This document shows, one piece after another, positions 25,087 to 33,816 of a DNA stretch of 64,000 nucleotides. Origin of the DNA: Enterocola sp045654205 (GTDB lineage: Bacteria > Bacteroidota > Bacteroidia > Bacteroidales > Paludibacteraceae). The stretch is from the NCBI GenBank assembly GCA_045654205.1, contig JAZOMZ010000013.1:75728-139727 (forward strand), in the 5' to 3' direction. The notes beneath the pieces are model-generated. The model saw only the letters and a list, made by a program, of their open reading frames with translations. It ran no database searches and was not told the origin of the DNA. The first letter of the stretch is position 1; every line of letters starts with the position of its first letter. The translations under genes and the position numbers were made by a program.

Positions 25087-26843
25087 CTCATTGACAACGT
25101 AAGCCATCTCATCGACTTCTCATCTAGTAGTGGAATAAGTTCTTCCATACGTTTCGCATTCTTTTGAAGAGTATCCATATCAAGGTTGCCAGAGGCAAAA
25201 CCATCTTCAAGCATTTTCTTTTCCTCTTCAAGCTGTGCAATTTCAACTTCTAGCGCTTCCAACTCACGTTTCTCTGCAAATGTAAGTTTCCTTTTTGTTT
25301 CTTTGCGAGGTTTGTTGTTTTGAGTTTTAGCCGCAGATTCATTTGCCGACGCCTTTCTTGCAATGCTCTCTTGCTCGTTTCTCCAATCGCGATAGTCGGT
25401 ATAGTTACCAGGGAAATCTTTTATTTCTGCATTACCTTTAAACACAAGTAAGTGGTCTACCACCTTATCCATAAAGTAGCGGTCGTGCGACACCACTATT
25501 ACGCAACCCTTGAAATTAATCAAATAATCTTCTAGAATATTTAGAGTTACAATGTCCAGGTCGTTAGTTGGTTCGTCGAGCACCAAAAAGTTTGGGTTAC
25601 GCATTAGCACAGTACACAAATAAAGTCTGCGCTTCTCTCCTCCACTTAGTTTATAAATGTAATTATGCTGGGTTTCTGGAGCAAAAAGGAAATGTTGCAA
25701 AAACTGCGAAGCTGATAGTTTTCGTCCGCCACCTAAATCTACTTCTTCGGCAATTTCACGCACTGCATCTATCACTTTCATTTGGTCGTTGAACTTCAAT
25801 CCCTCTTGGCTATAATAACCAAAACGCACTGTTTCACCTATATCAAAAGACCCTGCATCTGGTTTTTCTAAACCCAAAAGCAGTTTAATAAAGGTAGATT
25901 TACCCGTACCATTGGCACCAATTATGCCCATTTTCTCGTAGCGAGAAAACTGATAATAGAAATTGTCTAGTATTTTAAGGTCGCCAAAGGCTTTGCTTAT
26001 GTATTTTGCTTCAAAAATCTTAGAACCTATATAAGTAGATTTATTTTCTAGTCGCACCTGTCCATTATCCACTTTTTGCGAAACCTTTTCTTGAAGTTTA
26101 TAAAAATCTTCAATTCTAGATTTTGCCTTTGTGGCACGAGCCTGTGGCTGACGACGCATCCAATCTAACTCTTTTCTAAACAGGTTGTTAGCGCGAGCTA
26201 GTTCAGCATTGGTTTGGTCAATACGTTCCTGACGTTTCTCTAGATAATAACTATAATTCCCTTTGTATCTATAAAAACGTTTATTGTCTATTTCAATAAT
26301 CTCGTTGCAAACCCTATCCAAAAAATACCTATCGTGAGTAACCATAAGTAGGGTAATATTAGACCTATTTAGATAATTTTCTAGGTATTCTGTCATTTCT
26401 AGGTCTAAATGGTTGGTGGGCTCATCGAGAATAAGTAAATCTGGTTCTTGCACAAGCACATTTGCAAGTGCCACACGTTTCACCTGACCACCAGAAAGAG
26501 TGCCCATTGGTTGGTCGAAACATGTAATATTAAATTTGGTTAGGATTTGTTTTGCCTTTTGCTCGTTGCCAAACTCACTAAAAGTATCTAGCGCAGTGAT
26601 TTCTGGCGAAAAATCTGGCAATTGCTTCAAATATGACACACGCAAATCACGCTTTGTGGTGATTTTTCCCGCATCCATTGGTTCCACGCCTGCAATTATA
26701 TTAAGTAGCGTAGTTTTACCAGCACCATTTTTTGCAATAATGGCTATTTTCTGCCCTTGAGAAATCTCTATATCAACGTTTTCGTACATCAAATCTGCAC
26801 CAAAACGCTTAGTCAATCCTTCTATTTGTAAATAACTTACCAT
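25083..26843 (-). CDS. ABC-F family ATPase (Uup/EttA type)
   Basis: Soluble tandem ABC ATPase of 586 residues that acts on ribosomes. Walker A1 is AKNGAGKT (~37-44), signature LSGGQVKR, Walker B LLILDEPTNHLD, then the long helical linker rich in Arg/Lys (MRRQPQARATKAKSR). Walker A2 is GANGTGKS, with signature LSGGEKRR and FLVLDEPTNDLD. A C-terminal Lys/Glu coiled coil covers ~520-580, as in Uup. No transmembrane segment is present. The stop codon TAG is part of hairpin element copy 3. The -7 element is only 9 nt upstream of the ATG, suggesting a leaderless or near-leaderless mRNA. Confidence 0.9.
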   Translation of the reverse strand: MVSYLQIEGLTKRFGADLMYENVDIEISQGQKIAIIAKNGAGKTTLLNIIAGVEPMDAGKITTKRDLRVSYLKQLPDFSPEITALDTFSEFGNEQKAKQILTKFNITCFDQPMGTLSGGQVKRVALANVLVQEPDLLILDEPTNHLDLEMTEYLENYLNRSNITLLMVTHDRYFLDRVCNEIIEIDNKRFYRYKGNYSYYLEKRQERIDQTNAELARANNLFRKELDWMRRQPQARATKAKSRIEDFYKLQEKVSQKVDNGQVRLENKSTYIGSKIFEAKYISKAFGDLKILDNFYYQFSRYEKMGIIGANGTGKSTFIKLLLGLEKPDAGSFDIGETVRFGYYSQEGLKFNDQMKVIDAVREIAEEVDLGGGRKLSASQFLQHFLFAPETQHNYIYKLSGGEKRRLYLCTVLMRNPNFLVLDEPTNDLDIVTLNILEDYLINFKGCVIVVSHDRYFMDKVVDHLLVFKGNAEIKDFPGNYTDYRDWRNEQESIARKASANESAAKTQNNKPRKETKRKLTFAEKRELEALEVEIAQLEEEKKMLEDGFASGNLDMDTLQKNAKRMEELIPLLDEKSMRWLTLSMS

Positions 26844-26852
26844 ATCAACCTA

Positions 26853-26880
26853 CAAATATACGAAATTTTCACTATTTTTG
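26853..26880. promoter_or_regulatory. Divergent -7 elements for ABC-F and S46-like genes
   Basis: Reverse-strand TATATTTG at 26853-26860 and plus-strand TATTTTTG at 26873-26880, only 12 nt apart. The two polymerases would overlap, so the promoters probably compete. Confidence 0.65.
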
Positions 26881-26898
26881 CAGTCTAACATAAATTTT

Positions 26899-28944
26899 AT
26901 GACAAAACTACTTAAATATTATATACTACTTCTATTTTGCTCAGCAACAATACATAACGCATTAGCAGATAGAGGTTTTTGGTATCCTGCCTTTGTGCCA
27001 GATTCTATTCAAGAATATATTAAAGAAGAAGGCGAAATCAACCTAGAAAATATCTACAACGCAGATTCTACAAAGAGTTTAAACAATTATGTAGTATACC
27101 TAAACAACGGATACACAGCTAGTTTAATTTCTAAAAATGGGTTGCTTCTTACTCCATATGAGGCCATTAAACCTTATATAAACAGCGTAGATTCTCTTAA
27201 AAATGGCTTCCTTGCAGAAGATGTTTTCTACGAAAAACCTATTTTTAATCTAACTGCATTTTTCCAAAACAAACCAGACAGCGTAAGATTTGGCGATATT
27301 CGTTTGGTTTATGCTCCTAGCGAGGCATTGGCAGAGCCTAATATCAAAGACGAGTATTCAAAAGACAGATACAATGCCAATTTTGCTCTGCTTAGAATTT
27401 ATGCAGACCGCGACAACAATCATTCACGTTACAACAACACAAACCAACCTTACGTAACTGATAGTTGTTTAACTATTACACGTCATTATGCTGCTGAAGA
27501 TGATTTTGTTTTCTACCTAGGCTACCCAAACATTAGCAAAAGAAACCTTACATCTACTGATATTTACGAAAGATTTCAACTAGTTGACAGTGCAAAACTT
27601 GTTGGTTATGAGTTCCTTACCGACTCTGCTATTTACTCTGCTCACAAAGAAATAGAAGCAATCAAAAACAAAAAGGAATACCTTATATACCCTACTCTAA
27701 TTAAAGAAAAGGTAAAAAAAGAAGACGAATTTACAATTTGGGCTGCCAATCACGACAAATTTGAATCTGCTCTGAGATACTCAAATAATGTTACTTTCAT
27801 GAGAAAATATCAGGCAGAAAGAAGAAAAACTGGTTTCCTTTACAACTTGAGCCAAACTGTGTTTGAAAAATCCATTGTACTGCAAATGGGCGAAATTCTT
27901 GTTACCATTACAGAGGAAAACAAGATGAAAATGTATGCAGATTTGGCAAAACTTTATGAAATCTACAAGCCAGAAAGAGAAAAACTAGTGCTTAAGCAAA
28001 TGCTTGAGTTCTACGCCACTCATTGCGACAGCATTTTCTTGCCAAATGTTTATGCAGACATAGAGCAAAATTACAAAGGCAATATTGATAAATATCTGAA
28101 CAAACTGTTTAAAAAGTCGTTTGTAACAAGCGAAAAACGCTTAAATAAATATCTAGACGACCCTAAAGAAGAGGTTTTCAACAAAGACATGCTTATTGTG
28201 CTTGCAAAAGACATTCTTAAACACAAAGCCCTTGTTTACAACTATTTCCATAGTTTCGACGAAGATATGAATAGAGCATTTAAACTATATTCAGAGGGCT
28301 GTTTGGTGCTAAATTCTGATTATTATCACGCTCCAGAGGCTGATTATAGTTTAAGAATGGGTTATGGTTTTGTTTCTTCATATAGAAACAATCCTAGCTT
28401 TACTGTGAATGCTATTTCTTACCTTAACGATATAAACATTCATTCTATTTTGGGTAGTTGTGCTTTGGATTCGCTTACTTTAGAAGAATATGTAGGCGAA
28501 GATAGCGTAAGAACAAGCTTCCTTACCACTTGCGATGCTCCACTGCTTAGAATGGGCGAACCTGTATTTAACCTGAAAGGCGAAATAATTGGTATGCTCA
28601 CCTCTGGCACTAGCGAAACCGAAATGAATAATTACATGTATCACGAAAGTTTCCGCACCATTGCCACCGACATTAATTATTTAATGTATCTTCTTAACGA
28701 AGAAGGCGCCAACAATATTCTTAGCGAAATAATCCTTGGCGAGGAAGAAGAAATCGTTGACATAGAATACTTCACCCCAGTAGATTCACTATTAATACCA
28801 AATGATTCGCTTTTGATGCTAAATGACTCTCTAAGAGTGTTGAACGATTCACTGATGATTAATGCAGATTCGTTGACGGTTAATAATGATTCAATTGGAA
28901 TAAACAACTCCACACTAAGAACCCACTTACAAAAGAATTCCTAA
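26899..28944 (+). CDS. S46 (DPP7/DPP11)-like protein lacking catalytic motifs
   Basis: A 682-residue exported protein with signal peptide MTKLLKYYILLLFCSATIHNALA. It keeps S46 landmarks: DRGFWYP at the mature N-terminus, YVVYLNNGYTASLISKNGLLLT, ALLRIYADRDNNHSRYN and DDFVFYLGYPNISKRNLTS. The active-site positions differ. The expected NHHC histidine region reads TPYEA after LLLT, and the GNSGSP serine loop is replaced by TTCDAPLLRMGEPVFN before GEIIGML. It is therefore probably an inactive paralogue. The C-terminus has a DSL-rich period-7 tail (about residues 634-680). The stop TAA comes from a heptad tract. Confidence 0.75.
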   Translation: MTKLLKYYILLLFCSATIHNALADRGFWYPAFVPDSIQEYIKEEGEINLENIYNADSTKSLNNYVVYLNNGYTASLISKNGLLLTPYEAIKPYINSVDSLKNGFLAEDVFYEKPIFNLTAFFQNKPDSVRFGDIRLVYAPSEALAEPNIKDEYSKDRYNANFALLRIYADRDNNHSRYNNTNQPYVTDSCLTITRHYAAEDDFVFYLGYPNISKRNLTSTDIYERFQLVDSAKLVGYEFLTDSAIYSAHKEIEAIKNKKEYLIYPTLIKEKVKKEDEFTIWAANHDKFESALRYSNNVTFMRKYQAERRKTGFLYNLSQTVFEKSIVLQMGEILVTITEENKMKMYADLAKLYEIYKPEREKLVLKQMLEFYATHCDSIFLPNVYADIEQNYKGNIDKYLNKLFKKSFVTSEKRLNKYLDDPKEEVFNKDMLIVLAKDILKHKALVYNYFHSFDEDMNRAFKLYSEGCLVLNSDYYHAPEADYSLRMGYGFVSSYRNNPSFTVNAISYLNDINIHSILGSCALDSLTLEEYVGEDSVRTSFLTTCDAPLLRMGEPVFNLKGEIIGMLTSGTSETEMNNYMYHESFRTIATDINYLMYLLNEEGANNILSEIILGEEEEIVDIEYFTPVDSLLIPNDSLLMLNDSLRVLNDSLMINADSLTVNNDSIGINNSTLRTHLQKNS

Positions 28945-28967
28945 TTCCTAATTCCTAATTCCTAATT
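28940..28967. repeat. Heptad tract, 4 x CCTAATT (reverse AATTAGG)
   Basis: Four perfect units fill the whole gap between the S46-like stop (inside unit 1) and 2 nt before the pdxB ATG. Confidence 0.9.
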
Positions 28968-28969
28968 AG

Positions 28970-29914
28970 ATGAAGATAGTTGCGGATTCATATATACCTT
29001 TTTTAAAAGGACTACTAGATGACGTAGCCCAAGTGGAATATTTATCGCCTACAGACATTACGCCAGAGGCGGTAAAGGATGCTGACGCACTGATTATTCG
29101 CACTCGCACAAAATGTTGCGAAGCGCTACTTAAAGGTAGCAAGGTACAATTTATCGCCACCGCAACCATAGGTTTCGACCATATCGATACAAAATATTGC
29201 GCAGAACACGGTATTTCGTGGACAAATTGTCCAGGTTGCAACGCCGACAGCGTAAACAATTATATCCACGCCGCACTTACCACTATTTTTGGCGACAACA
29301 TCAAAGGCAAAACCATAGGAATAATAGGTGTAGGAAATGTTGGTAGCCGTGTGGCTAGAATGGCAAACAGCCTAGGCATGAAAGTTCTTCTAAACGACCC
29401 TCCTCGTGCCAAAAAAGAAGGAGCAGAGAAGTTCGTTTCACTAGAAGAAATAAAGAAAGAGGCTGATATTATTACCATTCACACTCCGCTAAACAAAGAA
29501 ACTTTTCATATAATAAACGATGAGTTCCTTGCCTCTTGCAAAAATACACCTCTTATAATAAATGCTGCTCGCGGCGAGGTATGTGATACAGCAAGTTTAC
29601 TTAATTATAAAGGTGAAATTGTATTAGACTGTTGGGAAGGCGAACCAAATATCAACCTAGAACTGCTTGAAAAAGTAGTTCTAGGCACACCACATATAGC
29701 AGGTTACTCTGTAGACGGCAAAGCCAATGGCACTCGTATGTCGGTAGAGGCAGTTTGTAAACATTTTGGCATAGAAAAAACAATAAAAATAGAAGTTCCT
29801 GGCGAAAAAGGCATACCTTATTATATAAAAGGTGAAAGTGATGCACTAAAAGCGCATCCAGAACTTTTTGAGAGTTTTAGGAATAATTATCCGATAAGAA
29901 GAGATAATATATAG
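28970..29914 (+). CDS. pdxB: Erythronate-4-phosphate dehydrogenase
   Basis: NAD-dependent 2-hydroxyacid dehydrogenase for the DXP-dependent PLP pathway. Diagnostic strings are MKIVADSYIPF, IATATIGFDHIDTKYC, CPGCNADSVNNYI, the Rossmann GIIGVGNVGSRVA, HTPLNKE, NAARGEV and GTPHIAGYS, carrying the Arg/Glu/His catalytic set. The 314 residues are shorter than E. coli PdxB (~378), so the C-terminal dimerisation part is reduced. pdxJ, a later enzyme of the same pathway, is at 62724. The truA start follows by 9 nt. Confidence 0.92.
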   Translation: MKIVADSYIPFLKGLLDDVAQVEYLSPTDITPEAVKDADALIIRTRTKCCEALLKGSKVQFIATATIGFDHIDTKYCAEHGISWTNCPGCNADSVNNYIHAALTTIFGDNIKGKTIGIIGVGNVGSRVARMANSLGMKVLLNDPPRAKKEGAEKFVSLEEIKKEADIITIHTPLNKETFHIINDEFLASCKNTPLIINAARGEVCDTASLLNYKGEIVLDCWEGEPNINLELLEKVVLGTPHIAGYSVDGKANGTRMSVEAVCKHFGIEKTIKIEVPGEKGIPYYIKGESDALKAHPELFESFRNNYPIRRDNI

Positions 29915-29923
29915 TTAGGAGTT

Positions 29924-30655
29924 ATGAGTAGATTTTTTATAACATTATCGTACAATGGAAAAAACTATCATGGGTGGCAAATACAGCCCAATGGTAGTAG
30001 CGTGCAAGAGACTATAGAAAAGGCTCTTAGCACTATTCTGCGTACAGAGATTAGCATTGTAGGTGCAGGCAGAACAGACACTGGCGTGCATGCTAAAATG
30101 ATGATTGCCCATTTCGATACAGATGTTAAATTTGATGCAAAAGAACTTCCACGCAGACTAAACTGTTTCCTCCCATCTGACATTGCGATTCAAAAAATAG
30201 AACCTGTAGCAGACGACCTTCACGCACGTTTTAGTGCCACAAAACGCAGTTACGAATATCATTTAGTAACAGAAAAGGACGTTTTCTGCACAGAAACAGC
30301 ATATTTTTACCCTGGTGCACTAGACTTCGACGCCATGAATGAGGCAGCCAGCAAACTATTCAACTACATAGACTTCACAAGTTTCAGCAAACTACATACA
30401 GATGTAAAAACCAACAATTGCACCATTTTTGAGGCACGTTGGGAACAAATTTCACCATCGCATTGGGTATTTCACATTAGTGCAGACCGCTTCCTACGCA
30501 ATATGGTTCGCGCCATAGTAGGCACACTTCTTATGGTAGGCACAAAGAAAATCACAATAGATGATTTCTGCAAAATCATAGAATCAAAAGACCGCTGCAA
30601 AGCAGGCACCTCTGCCCCTGCCCACGGACTATACTTAACTAATGTGGTATATTAG
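29924..30655 (+). CDS. truA: tRNA pseudouridine38-40 synthase
   Basis: Modifies U38-40 of the tRNA anticodon stem-loop. The catalytic Asp52 sits in GAGRTDTGVHA. YNGKNYHGWQIQPN at residues 10-23 and the C-terminal RFLRNMVRAIVGTLLMVG are family hallmarks. Length 243 is normal. Its stop TAG leads directly into TTAGGAATTTTTG, the head of hairpin element copy 4. Confidence 0.94.
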   Translation: MSRFFITLSYNGKNYHGWQIQPNGSSVQETIEKALSTILRTEISIVGAGRTDTGVHAKMMIAHFDTDVKFDAKELPRRLNCFLPSDIAIQKIEPVADDLHARFSATKRSYEYHLVTEKDVFCTETAYFYPGALDFDAMNEAASKLFNYIDFTSFSKLHTDVKTNNCTIFEARWEQISPSHWVFHISADRFLRNMVRAIVGTLLMVGTKKITIDDFCKIIESKDRCKAGTSAPAHGLYLTNVVY

Positions 30656-30747
30656 TTAGGAATTTTTGTGCAAACCGAGAGCAAATAAGTTTACTTAATT
30701 TGCCGAGGTGCTGCCAAAAATCACGGACGTAGTCCGTAGTTAGGAGT
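30654..30747 (+). repeat. Dispersed hairpin element, copy 4
   Basis: It begins AGTTAGGAATTTTTGTGC at the truA stop and contains the stem GCAAATAAG...CTTAATTTGC and a perfect hairpin ACGGAC-GTA-GTCCGT at 30723-30737. The loop differs from copy 1 (GTA versus GAA) while the stem is identical. It ends GTTAGGAGTT. Confidence 0.85.
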
Positions 30748-30810
30748 TTGAATCAAAATCACAAGTACCGCTATTTAATGGTAGATTAAAACGTTAAATA
30801 AGCGACATCG

Positions 30811-30842
30811 TTTGCAGGTTACATTTTTTTAACGTACCTTTG
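30811..30842 (+). promoter_or_regulatory. Promoter for alpha-amylase gene
   Basis: TTTG at 30811-30814, a 20-nt spacer and TACCTTTG at 30835-30842: a textbook Bacteroidetes sigma promoter, 43 nt before the ATG. Confidence 0.8.
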
Positions 30843-30885
30843 CACCAAATTGGATTTTATTTAAACCTATTAATATTTATTCACT

Positions 30886-33627
30886 ATGAAAAAATTGACA
30901 CTTTTATTAGGAGTATTCCTAATGGCTTGTGCTTCTTTATTTGCACAAGCACCTGCCAATTGTCCTGATGTGATGCTACAAGGTTTCCACTGGGACTCTT
31001 ATGGTAATGGTGAGATGGACAAATCTTATTCTCGCACCAAATGGTCAGACTTAACTTCTCAAGCAGATGAGATTGCAGAAACATTCACAATGGTATGGCT
31101 ACCACCATCAGCAAAATCTAGTGGTGGTACAGGTTATCACCCAAAAGAATGGTCTAATCAAAACTCTGATTGGGGTTCTAAAACACAACTTAAAGAACTA
31201 ATCAATGCTCTTCACGCTAAAAACTGTAAAGTTATTGCAGACATCGTAATCAATCACCGTGATGGCAACTACAACTGGACTGACTTCTGCAACGAAAACT
31301 TCGGCACATACGGTTCATTCACATTATATCCAAGTGCACAATTCATCTGTAGAGATGATGATGCTGCAAAAAATGGACATTCATGTACAGGTGCTAACGA
31401 CGCAGGTTACGAATACGTGTGCGAAGCATCTGGTGGTTACTGCGCTTCTCGTGACCTTGACCACTCTAACACTACAATCCAAAATGCTATCAAAGCATAC
31501 CTTAAATGGATGAAAGCAGAAATGGGCTATGATGGTTGGCGTTACGACCTTGTAAAAGGTTACCTAGGTAAATACACAAAAATGTATAACGAAGCTGCAG
31601 GTGCATATTACTCTGTAGGTGAATATTGGGATGGTAACTACGATGCAGTTAAGAACTGGATTAACGAAACTGGCAAAACATCTACAGCATTCGACTTCCC
31701 AAATAAATATGCTACATTCAACAATGCCCTAGCAAGCAAAAATTATGGTGCAATGATAAATGGCTACAAAGTACCTAATGGTCTTTGCGGTGCTGACGAA
31801 ATGAAACGTTACGCTACTACATTCATTGACAACCACGATACATTCCGCGATGGTAGCAAATATGGTGGTGACTGGACTATTGCAAATGCAGTTCTACTAT
31901 CACAACCAGGTATCCCTTGCGTATTCTATCCTCACTGGGAAAAATGTAAAGCAGACATCAAAAAAATGGTTGCTACTCGTAGAGCTGTAGGTGTACACAG
32001 CCAATCAGCATGTACAACAGCAGGTGGCGGTTCATACTACCAAAGTACAACTGTAGGTACTAAAGGTACACTAATCTGCTTCGTAGGTAGCGGTTGGTCT
32101 GCTCCTTCTGGTTATACAAAAGCATGCGGTGGCACAAGCCAAGGTACTGAATGGGCTTATTACACAAGCACATCTGTAGATATTCCTGACAATGGCAATA
32201 ATGGAGGTAATAATGGTGGCAATACTGGTGGTACTACTGGTGGCGACATCGTTGATAGCCAAAGCTACGCTATCCGTGTAAACGGCACAACAGACTACCC
32301 AGCTGAATACAAAGGTGTGTCTTCTGTAGACTCTTCATTTGAAGAATATATGGCATCTGTTGAACTAAAAGCTGGTGACACCTTCGTAACATACGACCTT
32401 GTTAACAAAGCTGGTTGGGTAATGCAAGTAGAACCATACGGTGAATATGCAAACTTTGAAGTTGGCACAGAAAGCGTTAAATGTACAAAAGCTGGTTGCT
32501 ACGACTTCTATATCAAAATGAAGTTCCAAGCAGACATTATGTACATTGGCCCTGGTACAGGTTGCGGTAGTGTAACTCCAACACCAACTCCAGATCCAGA
32601 CCCAACTCCAACACCTGATCCAACTCCTACTCCAGACCCAACTCCTGGCGGTACAGGTTATAGCCTATACGTAAATGGTACAGACCTTTACAATATGGAG
32701 GACCAAGGTGCATGGGATATGGACCCTTCATACAACCAATTTGCTTTACCTAGCGTACCTCTTAAAGCTGGCGATACATTTGTATTCTACAATAATGCAA
32801 CTGGCGATACTTGGGGAAGTGTAACAGTAGACCCTGCAAGCATTACTAGCATCACAGGTTCTGGAACAGACTTTAGTGTTAGCGAAGATGGTTGCTACTC
32901 TGTTTACTTAAAACTAAAATTCCAAGCAGACAACGTATACTTTGGAGAAGGTACAGATTGCGGTAGCGTAACTCCTACTCCAACACCAACACCAGATCCA
33001 ACTCCAACACCAGACCCAACTCCAACACCAGACCCAACACCTGGTCTATCAACAGACTACTATTTAATTGGTTACATCAATGGTGCTGACTATGCTAGTG
33101 GAGAAACTGATTGGGCTATTACTGGCGACTATAAATTTGTTAATGGTAAAGTAACTGTTACATTTACAGAAACATCATACGTTTATGTAAAAACTGGAGA
33201 CCTTAGCAATTGGTACATGGGCCACGAATATGTTCAACCAAACGAAAGCGGAGCATCTGGTACACTATACAAAACAACTGATCCATTAGCATTAGAAAAA
33301 ATCGGTGTTCCAGCTGGTACTGCAACATTTACTCTAGTAGAAAATACAGACGGCTCAATAACATTATCATACACAATGGCTTCATCTGCAATTGTAGAAG
33401 CAGAGTCTGTTAACATGACAATCTACCCTAACCCAACAAGTGATTTTATCACAATTAGCTGCGACGAAGCTATTGAAGAAGTAGTTATCAACTCAATCAA
33501 TGGTAGCGAAGTTATCAGAACAAACTCTAATGAAGTTGACCTATCTGCTCTAACTCCTTCAATCTACTTTGTAAACATTATGTTACAAAACGGAGACGTT
33601 GTAAGAAGCAAAGTTATTCGCAAATAA
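30886..33627 (+). CDS. Secreted modular GH13 alpha-amylase with T9SS sorting domain
   Basis: A 913-residue starch-degrading enzyme. The signal peptide ends at FAQA (~21). The GH13 catalytic domain spans ~25-430: MVWLPPSA, IADIVINHR, GWRYDLVKGY with nucleophile Asp221, SVGEYWDG with acid/base Glu246, and FIDNHDTF with Asp318. The subgroup resembles plant-like and archaeal low-Ca amylases. An N/G/T linker follows, then two homologous beta modules (~456-560 and ~585-690; AGDTFV...MKFQADxxYxGxGT.CG) separated by PTPDP linkers, a third module (~715-830), and a C-terminal sorting domain MTIYPNPTSDF...VIRK for type IX secretion. The extra modules are probable starch-binding domains. Confidence 0.92.
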   Translation: MKKLTLLLGVFLMACASLFAQAPANCPDVMLQGFHWDSYGNGEMDKSYSRTKWSDLTSQADEIAETFTMVWLPPSAKSSGGTGYHPKEWSNQNSDWGSKTQLKELINALHAKNCKVIADIVINHRDGNYNWTDFCNENFGTYGSFTLYPSAQFICRDDDAAKNGHSCTGANDAGYEYVCEASGGYCASRDLDHSNTTIQNAIKAYLKWMKAEMGYDGWRYDLVKGYLGKYTKMYNEAAGAYYSVGEYWDGNYDAVKNWINETGKTSTAFDFPNKYATFNNALASKNYGAMINGYKVPNGLCGADEMKRYATTFIDNHDTFRDGSKYGGDWTIANAVLLSQPGIPCVFYPHWEKCKADIKKMVATRRAVGVHSQSACTTAGGGSYYQSTTVGTKGTLICFVGSGWSAPSGYTKACGGTSQGTEWAYYTSTSVDIPDNGNNGGNNGGNTGGTTGGDIVDSQSYAIRVNGTTDYPAEYKGVSSVDSSFEEYMASVELKAGDTFVTYDLVNKAGWVMQVEPYGEYANFEVGTESVKCTKAGCYDFYIKMKFQADIMYIGPGTGCGSVTPTPTPDPDPTPTPDPTPTPDPTPGGTGYSLYVNGTDLYNMEDQGAWDMDPSYNQFALPSVPLKAGDTFVFYNNATGDTWGSVTVDPASITSITGSGTDFSVSEDGCYSVYLKLKFQADNVYFGEGTDCGSVTPTPTPTPDPTPTPDPTPTPDPTPGLSTDYYLIGYINGADYASGETDWAITGDYKFVNGKVTVTFTETSYVYVKTGDLSNWYMGHEYVQPNESGASGTLYKTTDPLALEKIGVPAGTATFTLVENTDGSITLSYTMASSAIVEAESVNMTIYPNPTSDFITISCDEAIEEVVINSINGSEVIRTNSNEVDLSALTPSIYFVNIMLQNGDVVRSKVIRK

Positions 33628-33645
33628 CAATTCTCTATAAAACTT

Positions 33646-33679
33646 TAAAAAGCGGTGTAAAAAACACCGCTTTTTTTTG
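33646..33679 (+). terminator. Terminator after amylase gene
   Basis: AAAAAGCGGTGT-AAAAA-ACACCGCTTTTTTTT. Confidence 0.88.
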
Positions 33680-33699
33680 TGTCTACATAAAAAAAATCG

Positions 33700-33707
33700 T
33701 AAATTTG
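33700..33707 (+). promoter_or_regulatory. -7 promoter element for rho
   Basis: TAAATTTG, giving a leader of ~105 nt before the rho ATG at 33817; long for this window, so autoregulation in the leader is possible. Confidence 0.6.
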
Positions 33708-33816
33708 CACGACGTTAAAACAAGAGCCTACTACACTCTTGCTATTCAATTATATATAATAACAATACCTTATTTTATTCCCCTCCACTTTGCATACGAT
33801 GCAAAGTTCAATATTT

